A stretch of 43,552 bases of DNA, from positions 1 to 43,552 of IMG/VR virus record IMGVR_UViG_3300032093_000257; one strand, written 5' to 3'. The notes beneath the pieces were generated by a model. That model had not been told where the DNA came from and did not search any database. It saw only the letters and a list, made by a program, of their open reading frames with translations. Position 1 is the first letter of the stretch; each line of letters begins with the position of its first letter. Shown here one piece after another: positions 1 to 10,100 of this stretch. Position numbers and translations under genes: made by a program. The stretch comes from a virus.

Positions 1-1
1 G

Positions 2-94
2 TTGGATCAGCGGTGGGTGAGCATCGGCGCCACCGACTTGCAGACCGGCCTGATGGCGCTGACGCGCGCCGTGGCCAAGCCAACCTCGTTCTGA
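2..94 (+). CDS. Partial CDS, C-terminus of Acb2/Tad1-like protein
   Basis: The window opens inside a reading frame that ends in TGA at 92-94; only its last 30 residues are visible. They include the stretches [14 protein letters not shown] and [13 protein letters not shown]. From memory of the family, an RW-x-x-I-x-x-TD-x-QTG-x-MAL-x-RA-A-P pattern is typical of the C-terminal helix of Acb2/Tad1 hairpin proteins. These are phage sponges that bind the cyclic nucleotide or cADPR-like messengers of CBASS and Thoeris and so stop effector activation in the infected cell. The next gene starts 3 bases after this stop, so translation is probably coupled. A Tad2-type gene 500 bases downstream supports an anti-defence role. 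The N-terminal part lies outside the window, so the assignment rests on a short segment and on context. Confidence 0.6.
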   Translation: MDQRWVSIGATDLQTGLMALTRAVAKPTSF

Positions 95-96
95 CC

Positions 97-339
97 ATGA
101 GCACCGAGGCGATGCGCAAAGCGCTGGAGCACATCTGCGGTTCGCGGTTGTGCTCGGTGAACTCGATGAGCAGCCGGCGCGAAGCAGACCGTCTGTTGGA
201 CGAAGCGGTCGAGGTGCTGCGCGAGGCGATCACGCAGGCCACGATTCGTGAGCGAGACAGGCGGGTCTACTGCCCCGAGTGCGACAGCACAGAACACATC
301 TACGCCTGCGAAAGGTGCGGTGCCCTATGGAATCCTTGA
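97..339 (+). CDS. Small zinc-ribbon protein, unknown function
   Basis: This is an 80-residue protein. Residues about 1-50 are charged and probably helical (DRLLDEAVEVLREAITQAT). The C-terminus carries two cysteine pairs, CPEC and CERC, separated by 8 residues, which is a typical four-cysteine zinc ribbon. The ATG at 97 is chosen because it follows the upstream stop by two bases; a longer reading from position 13 would overlap the upstream gene heavily. No good Shine-Dalgarno precedes it, so translational coupling is likely. It sits between an Acb2/Tad1-like and a Tad2-like gene. The ribbon could bind nucleic acid or protein, but I do not recognise a function. Confidence 0.65.
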   Translation: MSTEAMRKALEHICGSRLCSVNSMSSRREADRLLDEAVEVLREAITQATIRERDRRVYCPECDSTEHIYACERCGALWNP

Positions 340-596
340 CCTACCTCCACTACTTCCATGACCTGCCGCCGAACGACAAGGACATGGGCTACGTGCATGG
401 CACGGCCGAGGTGAGTGGTCCGAGGGTCGAAGACATCCGCTTGCTGAAGGTCGGCGACTACAAGTACGCAGGCGGCGACATCATGCACACCCTCAGCGAG
501 GAGCAACTCCAAGCTGTCAGGGAAATCGTCCGCAAGGACATCGACAACCCCGGTCTTTACGACAACGAAGAAGACCGCTGTTTCTACGGCTGCTGA
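327..596 (+). CDS. Hypothetical 89-aa protein in anti-defence block
   Basis: This is an acidic soluble protein of 89 residues (MESLTYLHYFHDL...) ending in CFYGC. It begins with an aromatic-rich segment, has a mixed middle part (VEDIRLLKVGDYKYAGGD) and then a helix (LSEEQLQAVREIVRKDI). The start at 327 is preceded by GAAAGGTG at good spacing and overlaps the previous gene by 13 bases, so the two are co-transcribed. There is no signal peptide or membrane segment. I do not recognise the family. Its place between two probable defence inhibitors makes it a candidate accessory or anti-defence gene; this is inference from position only. Confidence 0.65.
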   Translation: MESLTYLHYFHDLPPNDKDMGYVHGTAEVSGPRVEDIRLLKVGDYKYAGGDIMHTLSEEQLQAVREIVRKDIDNPGLYDNEEDRCFYGC

Positions 597-607
597 AAGG
601 AGCAATC

Positions 608-856
608 ATGGAACCCTTGATGACTTTTGGTGATGCGCTTGAGGCGCTGAAGATGGGGCTGCATGTGCAGCGGGCGGGGTGGAACGGCAACGGCCTGTTC
701 CTTACCTTGCAGGTGCCTGATAAGCACAGCAAGATGACGCTGCCCTACATCTACCTGTCCTACCCCAACGACTCGCGCACAACGCCGGGGGCGAGGGTGC
801 CCTGGCTGGCCAGTCAGACGGACATGCTGACGGACGACTGGCGCATCGTCAGTTGA
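608..856 (+). CDS. tad2: Tad2-like (DUF2829) anti-Thoeris protein
   Basis: This 82-residue protein matches the DUF2829 layout: an opening MTFGDALEALKMG helix (residues 5-17), the GWNG motif (24-27), a variable beta-rich middle, and the diagnostic end PWLASQTDMLTDDW (65-78) followed by RIV. Tad2 is a DUF2829 protein known to sequester the signalling nucleotide of Thoeris, and some relatives also bind CBASS cyclic dinucleotides. It would act in the host cytoplasm early in infection. AAAGGAG stands 6 bases before the ATG. It is the last gene of the plus-strand block and directly precedes a promoter and terminator pair. The family assignment is secure by motif; which messenger it binds cannot be read from sequence. 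Confidence 0.8.
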   Translation: MEPLMTFGDALEALKMGLHVQRAGWNGNGLFLTLQVPDKHSKMTLPYIYLSYPNDSRTTPGARVPWLASQTDMLTDDWRIVS

Positions 857-881
857 CACGGCCGCTCAGCGGTCGTAGAGT
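853..881 (+). promoter_or_regulatory. Sigma70-type promoter with palindromic spacer
   Basis: The -35 box TTGACA (853-858) is a perfect consensus. A 17-base spacer (859-875) and the -10 box TAGAGT (876-881, 4 of 6) follow. The -35 overlaps the last codons of the Tad2-like gene. The spacer itself is a 17-base near-perfect palindrome (15 of 17 positions, the centre being unpaired), which looks like a repressor operator. Transcription would start near 888 and point away from the Tad2-like gene into a stretch without a plausible ORF. Confidence 0.6.
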
Positions 882-887
882 CGGGAT

Positions 888-973
888 GTCCAGCCCTGCT
901 GGATTGTTCTCCCTGAAGGAAGTACCAAAGAGGTTTGATCCCCGGTGCGTAACAGCATCGGGGATTATTTTTT
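888..973 (+). ncRNA. Candidate small RNA between promoter and terminator
   Basis: The 86-base stretch lies between a consensus-like promoter and an intrinsic terminator and has no credible reading frame. Its predicted RNA starts with a short hairpin CCAGC-CCT-GCTGG (890-902). An unpaired, purine-rich middle follows (about 903-937, including CTGAAGGAAGTACC), and it closes with the terminator stem. This promoter, seed and terminator plan is that of a bacterial or phage regulatory RNA. The alternative is that the element is only the 3' end of the plus-strand messenger with a fortuitous promoter. Its 3' end is antisense to the stop codon of the small minus-strand gene at 965-1138. Confidence 0.4.
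938..973 (+). terminator. Intrinsic terminator, plus strand
   Basis: ATCCCCGGTGC (938-948) pairs with GCATCGGGGAT (955-965), with one G-T pair, across the loop GTAACA, and is followed by TATTTTTT (966-973). Read on the minus strand the stem lacks a T-tract, so it mainly ends plus-strand transcripts. It lies at the meeting point of the convergent transcription units. Confidence 0.75.
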
Positions 974-1138
974 GGTGCGTCCCGCTTTCGAGTAGGCGAT
1001 GGCTGCGGCCTGGGCCCGAGCGGCCTTCATGGACTTCGGCTTGGACGTGCCGATCTTGCCGGTGTCCTTGTACTTGCGCACCATCTCACCGATGTTGGAC
1101 GAGACGGTCTTGTCTGACTTGCCTTTCTTCAGGGGCAT
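965..1138 (-). CDS. Small basic phage protein, 57 aa
   Basis: This lysine-rich protein of 57 residues begins MPLKKGKSDKTVSSNIGEMV and ends AAAIAYSKAGRTKK. The pattern is that of a small protein common in phage genomes (PLKKGKS at the start, A-x-AA-x-A-x-SKAG-x-x-KK at the end), whose role I do not know. AAGGAG stands 8 bases before the ATG at 1138. It starts 15 bases after the stop of the giant protein and is the last gene of the late region. Its stop codon lies inside the plus-strand terminator stem. The high charge suggests binding to nucleic acid or to another virion protein, but this is not shown. Confidence 0.7.
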   Translation of the reverse strand: MPLKKGKSDKTVSSNIGEMVRKYKDTGKIGTSKPKSMKAARAQAAAIAYSKAGRTKK

Positions 1139-1153
1139 GATGGACTCCTTGGG

Positions 1154-4100
1154 TTAACGATTCAGTTCGTTGAAGCGCCGGATGATGTCGGCTTGGGCTT
1201 GACTGCGTTCCGTGCGAAGCTCGGTGCGCTCCTCGGTGACGCCCTTCTCGACGCCGGCCTTGGTCAGCGCAGCGCCGCGCTTGCGGAAGCCCTTCTCCAC
1301 CTCGACCCATTCGTCGTAGAGGTCAGCGATCTCTTGCTGCTCGGGCGTGAGTTCGGTCCCGGCGTTGGCTTCGCGCTTGGCTTCAAGCCCCGCTTGCTCG
1401 AACTTGCCGAACTCGCGGATGATGGCGTTGCTTGTCCCGGCGATGAGGCTGCTGACCACGGGCGCTGCAACCTCACGGCCTTGGCGCTCCTTGTTCGGGT
1501 TGTCGATCATCACCTGTTGGGCGACGCGGAATGGTCCGAGCGCGAAGGTGCCAAGCATTTCCTTCATCTGCTCAGGCGCCATGTCCCAGCCTGTCATCTG
1601 GCGCAGTTCCCGCGCCATCCATTTGTACTCTTCGGCGGTCAGCGGTGCGCCCTGCTCCGACTTGAACTGAGCCTTGTCGAGGAACTGCTCACGCACCAGT
1701 TCCTGCCCCAAGCCGCCCCGATTGATGGCCACATTCAACGGCGACTTCAAGATGGTGGGCGCAAACATCTGTGCCGCTGCCTTGAAGTTGTCGTCTTTGA
1801 TCTTGGGCGCTTCGATAGGTGCTGCGAACTGTTTGAGCGCATCAAACGCCAGTGAGTTCGCCGCCTCCAAACCCGTCTTCTCACCGTTGAAGTATTCACG
1901 GCTGCGCAGTGCCAAAAGATTTGCAACGCTAGGCAGGCCGAAACCGAGCGGCAGCTTCAGGAACTCGCCGTTGGGTAGCGGCAGCGGCAGCGACCTCTCC
2001 TTGGCGTAGTCGTCGAGCAAGTCAAACTTGTTCTTGCCGAGCTCCTCATCTTCGCCGGCCAACGAGGCCAACAGCGCGTGCAGCGCCATCAGCCCGGCGG
2101 TGTACACGAGCGCTCTGTTACGCCCAACCGGGGTCTTCAAAGTCTTCAGCAAGTTCACGCCGCCTGTGACTGTCGGCTGTGCGAAGGCGTAGAGCGCCCG
2201 AACGATCGGCATGGCTGTACCGGTCTTGCGGAAGTTCATCAGATCGAGCGCACCCGCAGCGGCGTCTTCCTTGCTCATGCCCTGGTTGCGCAGAGCGGCG
2301 TATGCCGACAGCGGTGCCACCGAATCGAAGGCGTCGTTCCACATACCAACGTAACCTGCAAGCGCGCGACCGGATTTGAAGATCCTGTTTTCGCCGACTT
2401 TCTTAACCTCATCAACGAAGTCTCTGCGGTCGCGGGCCAGGAACGTGCCGTACTTGCTGCCGCCACCGCCGAACTCCTCGAACTCGCGCAACAGCAGCGC
2501 GTACTTCGAGTTGGGCAGCGGTCTACCCATCGCCTTGTTGAAGTAGAGCGATGCGATCTCCTTGGCCAAACCAGACTTGAGCGCCGTACGGAGCATGTCG
2601 TTTGCCGCCTTACCGGAGTCCACAGGACGGCCAGACGCGGTGCGGTAGTTGCGGGCGCGCATGTTCTCGCTACGCTCCCATATATCGCGCGCCATGTTGA
2701 TAGGGCCGAACGGTAGATTCCAGCGCGTGACCAGCGTTGAGAACAGACGTGTGGGGGTTTGGATCGCTTGTCCCAGCGCGCTGCTGGTTTCGAGGTTCTC
2801 TTTGCGTAGCGCACCGAGTTCCGCGCCGTCGCGGATCGAGTACCCCACGGCCGAGCCGTCGGGCTGGTTGACGATGATGAGGTTGTCGGACAGGCGGTCG
2901 AGTGCGGTGATGGGCACGCGGCGGATGCCAGCGGCTTGGCGCTGGGCGTCCGTCATCTGGTTGTAGGCCGTCTCGATCAGGTTCGTGAAGGGCCTCCAGC
3001 CGGCCGCAGAGGCAGAGCGCTGCATGCCGCCCAGCGTGGCCGTGATGCCGTCGTTGGCGAGGCTTCCTGTGCGACCCATGAGCCGCCGTTCGCGGGCCAC
3101 GTTCGGCGCTCTGAAGCCAGAGCCCAGAACGTCCTGCTCGAACCCCTGCTCGGGGTCGCCTGTGGTGGGCACGTACTGCGAGTTGCGGCTGAGCTTGTCG
3201 ATGAAGTCGTTGCGTGCAGCCTCGATCTGCGCTTGCGTGGAGCCTGGAGTTGCCGAGAGTTGCTGCAGCCGCGCCATCTCGGGCGCCAGGGCTGCAAGCT
3301 CCGGCGAGAACAGCACCGCGTTGGCGGGGTCGATGCGGCCGCTCTCGATGTCGGTGGCCATGCGGAAGGCATTGAGCCGGTAGACCTGCTGGGCAACGCG
3401 CTCCAGCCCCTGGCGGCCGAACAGTTGCTCGGCACGCTGCATGAAGGCGTTGGCCTGGGCGTTGTTCATGCCGCCGGCAAGCCCCACGGCGCGCCCCGAG
3501 GATCCGACGTGGTTGTCCACGCCTTCGCTTTGGTTCAGCGCGAACTCGCGGTCTGCTTCGGTTGCGCGGGCATCGTTGTAGGCGGTCTGGGCGGTGGTGA
3601 TCTCATCGCGCAGCGCGTCCAGTTGATCTTGAGGTGCGTTGTTGCGTTGAGCAGTGGTCAGCCGCTGCTGAGCGTTGGTCAGGTCTTGCAGGGCATCGGC
3701 CGTGGCTTGGCGGTCGGAGGCCAGCATGCGCGCATTCTTGATGAGCGCATAGCGGGCCGTGACCCAGTAGCCAGCATCGCGGATCACATCCTCGACTGTG
3801 GCACCCCGGTCATTTCGCCGCCGCGCCTGGAACAGGGCATCGAGCTCCGTGTTCAGTTGGTCGCCGCCGTAGCGGGCGCGGGCCTCGGCCAGGATGTTGT
3901 CGCGCACGTTGGGCGCGGTGTACATGGCGCCGACGATCCGGTCGCGCAACCCTGTCGGGATAGCCAGCGACTCGACCCACCGCACAACAGGGATGAGCGA
4001 GTCTGCGAAACTTTCTGTCAACACATTGCCGGCACGCTGCGCGAGTTCACGCAGTCTTTGCGCCCGAACTTGCCGTGAGAGAACCCGGCTAAACAGTACT

Positions 4101-7100
4101 TGCCTGAATTGGCTCCGCAGAGTTCCAGCCAGTGGCGCTTGCGCACCGGCACGAACGCCGGCCAGCGTTGCGCCGGGAGCGCGGGGGCTCACCGGCTGAG
4201 CAGGCGGTTGTGCAGGCGGTTGTGCAGGCGGTTGTGCAGGCGGTTGTGCAGGCGGCTGTGCAGGCGGCTGTGCAGGCGGCTGTGCAGGCGGAGCGGGCGG
4301 CTGCCCCTGCATGAACACCGCATCGTCTTCCGGCTCATCATCCAGGATGCTGCGCTGCCCACCTTCTGGCGTGTCGCGCATGAACAGGCGGTTGGTTCCT
4401 TGCTCAGTCAGTGAATCCGCCAACTGCTGCGCCTGAGCATCGTCCGTCGTGGCCATCAACTCGCGCAAGATGCCTACAAGCCGCAGGCCGTCAACAGTCG
4501 GTCGATTGATGAAGTCTTCGTTTTGTCCGGAGATCCGTGCAGACTGGGTCTGCAGCCAGTCGTAGACATCAGGGATGGGGGTGCGGTTTGGACCCACCAC
4601 CAGTTGACCTGTAGCGAAATCAAACCCTACCGGCCTAGCAGCCGGGGTTATGCCGCTCAGGAACGTCTGCTCTGTGCGTTGGAACAACCCCTCAAGATTA
4701 AAGCTCGTTCCGAACGAAGGATCAGGGTTATCTACGTGGCGCGTCGGTAGCTTGAGCAAGCGCTCAGCACGTTGCAGGTCGTTGAATTTGTGCCCCCATC
4801 GCAGGATGGCGCGCAGGCGATTCAGCGGCATGCGGCGCTTGTTCGCATCGAGCAACCCGGTGACGGTTATCCCCAATCCAGACTGCACGGCGGCACCGTA
4901 CACCGCGTCGTAGAACGGTGTACCAACACCGCTATTAGCCGTAAAGCCTGCGGCATAAAAATGTGCATCGTTACCGTTGTTATAGCTGAAATCAAATGTA
5001 GCTCTTTGACTAGATGTACCGCCGTACGCATCAGTAAAGTCAAAATATATACTTTCGCCAACAACTCTCATTCCGCTGAAATAACTTCCACTCGGTGAGT
5101 TGATACCGAATAATTCTTTACCTACTTCTTGCTTTTCCGCTAATGTGTTTGCGTTGGCGAGATCAGCTTGCAGCTTTGTAGTTGCTGCAGTTGCGTATGC
5201 CTCAACGAATCGTCGGAACGCGGCTTGCTTCTCCGATGTACTGGCGGTCAGTGGTACTAGATCCGTCGGCAGCGACCCGGGCGGTAGGTAGCGGTCAGAC
5301 CTGAAGCCTTCGTTCTGTGCCACCCGCCCGGCAAGCATACGCATCAGGTTGAGTAGACGTTGGCGGGTGACGCCCAGCGGCCTCACAGGCTCGATGCGCC
5401 GTTGGGTGCGGTCGAGCGGGTCGTATGGTGTGCGCGGATCTGTCGGGCGTGTGATGCCCGCCGCAGGGGCCGGGGCAGGCGCTTGTGTGGGAGCTCGGGC
5501 CGCATCGGTTGCAGCAACGATGGGGCGCGAGGCTGGTACGGGGAACGACAGCGGCTGAACTGGCACGCCGACGCGGCCTCTGCTCCAGGTTCTTGAGGAT
5601 AGCCCGTTGATGACACGGCGCACCGCACGTCCGTGGTCGCGCACTTGGCTGACGGTCCAGCCGGTCTGGTCGCGCACCCACTGCACGTAGTCGCTGTCGC
5701 GCGATGAGCGCGTTGTGCCTGCCGCGATGTACGCCGCGCGGTCGATGTCGCTGCTGAACCCCACAGGGTGGGAGCGGTAGTACGGCGCAGCACCGCGCAG
5801 ATCCTGCGGCAGTTGCGGCAGGGCTGGTGCGGCAGGTGCCGGCGCTGGGGCAGGTGCCGGCGCTGGTGCGGGAGCGGGAGCGGCTACGGCATCTACGGTG
5901 ACGATGTTGGCATCGATCAGGTCGGCCATCGCCTGGGCGTTGAAGGTGCGGAATGTGCCCGGCGCCTGCGTAGCTTCCACGCGCACCGTGTTGGTGGCGG
6001 GGTCGATCGCTCGGACCACGTAGGTGTAGCCGCTGCCCGGACCGTTACTCCCGAACGGCCGATCTTGTTGCGAGTTAAGCCTGAATCGGTTTTCTACACG
6101 CCACGCCTGATCGGCCGAGGTGTGCGGCCGTGTCGCAGCGCCCGGAACGCGAGTCAGCGTTGCCGTGTCGGGCAGTGCGTCGAAGATGTCGCGCGCGGTG
6201 AACGACCGCTCCGAGCCGGCCAGTGTGCCGTCGGGGCGGTAGCCCACCAAGCGCACCGTGTTGCCGTCATCAGAGACGCTGGTGACGTTGTAGTAGCTGC
6301 CGTTGTTCTGGATCAGCCGGTCGCCAGCGCGCAGCCCTCGGAGCACGTCGCGCATCGTCTCACCCTCAATGACGCGCCGGTCGAGCTCATCCACCGTGAC
6401 GATGGTGGACTCGGTGGTCACGGGTGTGGGCGCAGGCTCGGGTGCGGGTGCGGGCGCAGGTTCGGGTGCGGGTGAGGGCGCGGGTTCGGGTGCGGGTGCG
6501 GGCGCGGGTGCAACGGCTGCCGCAGCGTTTGCCTCAGCCTCTTCTTGGGTGTTGCCGTAGAAGAGATCGCGCCCGTTCACGGATTGAGGTAACTGAACCG
6601 CCCACGCCACCTCCGTCCATTGGTTGCCGGGCGGGTACGTCAGCGTACCGGCGGGCAGCGATGGGTTGTTCGGCGCAGTTCCAGCCGCAGGCGCGGGTGC
6701 AGGTGCGGGTGCGGCAGTTGAAAGGTTCAACCCGAGGTCGAAGTACATCCGCACAATCGCGTTCGCAGTCGCGGTGATGTACTGCTCCGGGATATTGCGT
6801 CCTTGAGTTAAACGCCGCGCTAGATCCAACGCCTCTTGCGCCACGGACGGAAGGTTGTTGTTACCCGGTGTCAGTTGCCGCGCCAAGGCTTCGTCATCGA
6901 GCGGTCCCGTCGGCAAGGGCGCAGGTGCGGGTGCGGGTGCGGGTGCGGGTGCGGGTGCGGCCGGGGGCTGCGCAACGGGCGCAGGAGGCGTTGGAGCCGG
7001 TGGGGTGGGGGCTACCCCTTGGGTGGTCGTGTCGAGCCCACCTGGGGTCCGTTGGACGCCCATCGCGGTCTGTGTTTCCGCCATCGCTTCGGCGGCTGCG

Positions 7101-10100
7101 CGGGTCAGCAGGGTGCTCAACGCGCCGGGTGCGACTTGCAGGTTGGGGTTGACCAGACGCAGGATGGCCTCGACGGCGCGAGACATCAACGTCAGCAGCG
7201 ATCCGCGCTGCGGAGCGTTGAGCAACCGCTCAGCCGTCGCCCGCACAGCGGGAGGCATAGCGTTGAGGTCGTACTGCTGTTGGGCTAAGAACACCAACGC
7301 CTGCGGTCGGAACATCTCAGCCAACACCTCTGCGTTACTGCTGGCAGCGTATACGGCCGGGTTGAGGTTTGGAATCTGGGCGCGGATGTAGTTCAGCAGC
7401 AAGCCGATTTCACGGCCTTGCGGCGTCCCCGCGATAGCGTTGAGCCCGCGCACTGTCAGCGCGTGCAGGTACTCATGTGGAACTGTAGATGCAGTAGTGC
7501 TAGGGTTGAAGCCTACTGCGTGGTTAGCTCTGGTGTAAACGCCTCTGTAGCTGGGCGCAGTTTGAGAATACGAAACTGTAGGCAGCGGTATGCCAGTCTG
7601 CGTAAACAGTGAAAGCACAGTAGCCGCTGCTTGTCTGTTGGCAGATCCAGCGTTCTGATCGGTTGCCACCGACTGGAGAGGGTTGGTAGACGTGCGCACC
7701 GCTTCTGCCCAACCAGAAGTAGCGTTACGCACTTCGAGCACCAGCCCCATGTCGTCGCGCATCCGGCGTAGGTTTTCAGGAAGCTGATCGCTCGGCAGAT
7801 TGGTATACGCATCGCGCTGCTCAGGCGTCATCCTTCGGATGAGCGTGTCGGCTTGAGTCAAGGCCGTGATGCCGCCCTGCGCATCGCCGGGCTGAATACC
7901 GGCCAGAACGGTCTGCGCTTGCGTCTCGATCTGCGACAGGTCTGCAGGTGCGGGTGCTGCTGGCGTGGGTGCAGGCGCTGCGGGCGCAGGCAACGTAGGT
8001 GCAGGTGCGGGTGCGGGTGCGGGTGCGGGTGCGGGTGCGGGTGCGCCTGTGAGCGCCTGCATAGCTTGCTGTTGACGCTCGATTCGCCGTTGCTCGAAGT
8101 CCGCAGCCGTCGGGGCTGCGGGCGGTTCAGGCAGTGCCGGCGCAGGCGTACCGCTCATCGGCTCATAGTTACGAGTGCGCTGCGCGAACTGAGTTACGGG
8201 AGCGCGCAGTGTGGCAATAATATCGTTTGCTTCTGTGAGCGTAGTTCTAGCAAGGGGTGTAAGTTGTGCGGGGTCAGCTAAAGTTACACCACCGTCACCT
8301 GCAGATACAATGTTTATAAACGTACCGTCGCGCAGCTTTAAGCGCTGACCTAAACCTTCACCATTAACACCAAGAAGTAAACTGTTAAGCCCGTGCGCTG
8401 CAGCTAAACCTGCTTCTATTGTTTTACCAGAAGTAGCCGCGAGAGACGAGATGATGCCTGTATTCAACTGCATCGCAGTGTGCATAGCTTGAGGATCTAC
8501 CTCAGCTTCAGCATCTCGAATACGAGCCAAACCTGTCTCACGGTTAAGCACCAAGTTAGATTGCTCGGCGGCTTTACCGCTACGAGCAGCCGTGAGCTTC
8601 CCGTTGGCATCGCGGATAGCGACAACATCGCCTTGCTCTTCAACCGCACCGAACAACTTGCGCCCGCCAACGGTGGCACCCTTCACCCCGCCGGCCGTAG
8701 CGGCGCCCGTCAGAGCGCCCATAGTGCCGGCTTCGACGGCGCCCTCGAACAGGCCCTGCTCCAGTTGCCCTTCGCGCAGCGCGACGTTCTGAACGACCTG
8801 CGCACCACCTTCCTCGACGAACTCCTGTGCAGCTTCACCGAGTAGCGGCTTAACCACTCCTGCTGCTGCGCGCACATAACTACGCTCTGCCGTCTCGCTG
8901 GCCAGCTTTTGGCTGAACTCACGCAGCGGCGTGCCGGGCACCATCGCGGTCAAGCCGTAGCGTGAGAAGGCTTGGTTGATGGCAGTGCGCACCGGCCCAG
9001 ACAGAGCGCCGGCCTGCGTTGCAGCCCGCGCAGCCAAGCGCCCGGCACCGATCAGCGGTTCAACAGATCCAGCCGCAGCGCCAATGCCTCGCGCCATCAA
9101 TTCTGAATCTTCGACCAAGCGAGACGTGAAGGCCGTCTTGGCTCTGGCGCGATCACCGTTGAACTGCTGCACGAGCTCCCGGAACTGCTGGCTCTTGTCC
9201 AGTTCCGCATCCGGCATATTGGCGATCTGCTCGGCGATCCCGCCGGCAATCTCGGCCGAGGTGAGCTCTTGCCCGGCCGCCATACCGCCAGTGATACCAC
9301 CGACAAGGCCGCCCACGGCTGCGCCTTTTGGCCCTGCTATGGCACCACCCGCCGCCCCGCCAGCAGCGCCACCGCCGACCGACACGCCCATCGCGGCAAG
9401 CGTTGACGGCAGATTGCCGAGGACGTTGCGAACCGGGTCTGTCCAGAACCCCTTAGCGCCAAGCTCCGCTTCTTGCGCAACCGTAAGCTCTGCACTTCCG
9501 GTCTTGCGCATGTTCTCTTCTTGCATCTTTGCGCGCAAGAATTCGATACGCTTCTGCTCGTTCTTGGTGAAGTCGCTGAGGTTTGACTCGAACTGAGCTT
9601 TATCTTTAGCGCGCTGAGCTATAGCTGCAGCACGCTCTTCATCCGTCTTAGCATCACGAATCTGACGGCCGGTCCACCAGTTCTTTACGGTGAATGCTGC
9701 GGTGTCGTAGATGTCATTGTCGATCCACGAACTCTTCGGCTGCGCTCCTAGCGAAGCGCGAGTCTGAGCGTCGATGGTCTTGCGGGCAGCGGCGATGTCG
9801 GCCGGCTTCATGGGCCGGCCGGTGGTTTGCTGCACCCGAGCGACCGCCTCGTTCACCTGGGCATCGACCCAGAGTTTGCGCTGGTTGGCTTGCTCCTCGA
9901 AGGGCAGCGCCTTCCACTGATCTGACTCGCGAACCTCGGCCCAGGTCTTGCTCGGATCCACGTAGAGTTTGGGCGCTTCCTTGCCCGGCACTGCAGCGGC
10001 AGCGGCCGGGTTGACGGGCTCACCGAGCCTCGCGTTGACGGCGTCCTGGAGGGTGAGCGGCGCAGCCTGCTGCGCGGCCCGGTCTTCGCGTCGTTGCGCA

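Noticed and set aside
853-1140. Plus-strand 95-codon ORF after the Tad2-like gene
   Set aside because: It has Ser/Cys/Arg-rich composition, runs through the terminator hairpin and opposes the small gene at 965-1138.
2936-4078. Long plus-strand ORF (380 codons) opposite the giant gene
   Set aside because: It is a shadow of the GC-rich minus-strand gene: Arg/Ala/Gly/Val-heavy, no ribosome-binding site, and frame and length explained by codon bias.
5768-7391. Plus-strand ORFs rich in Gly-Ala-Gly or Arg-Val-Arg
   Set aside because: These are antisense readings of the Ala-Pro linker tracts of the giant protein.
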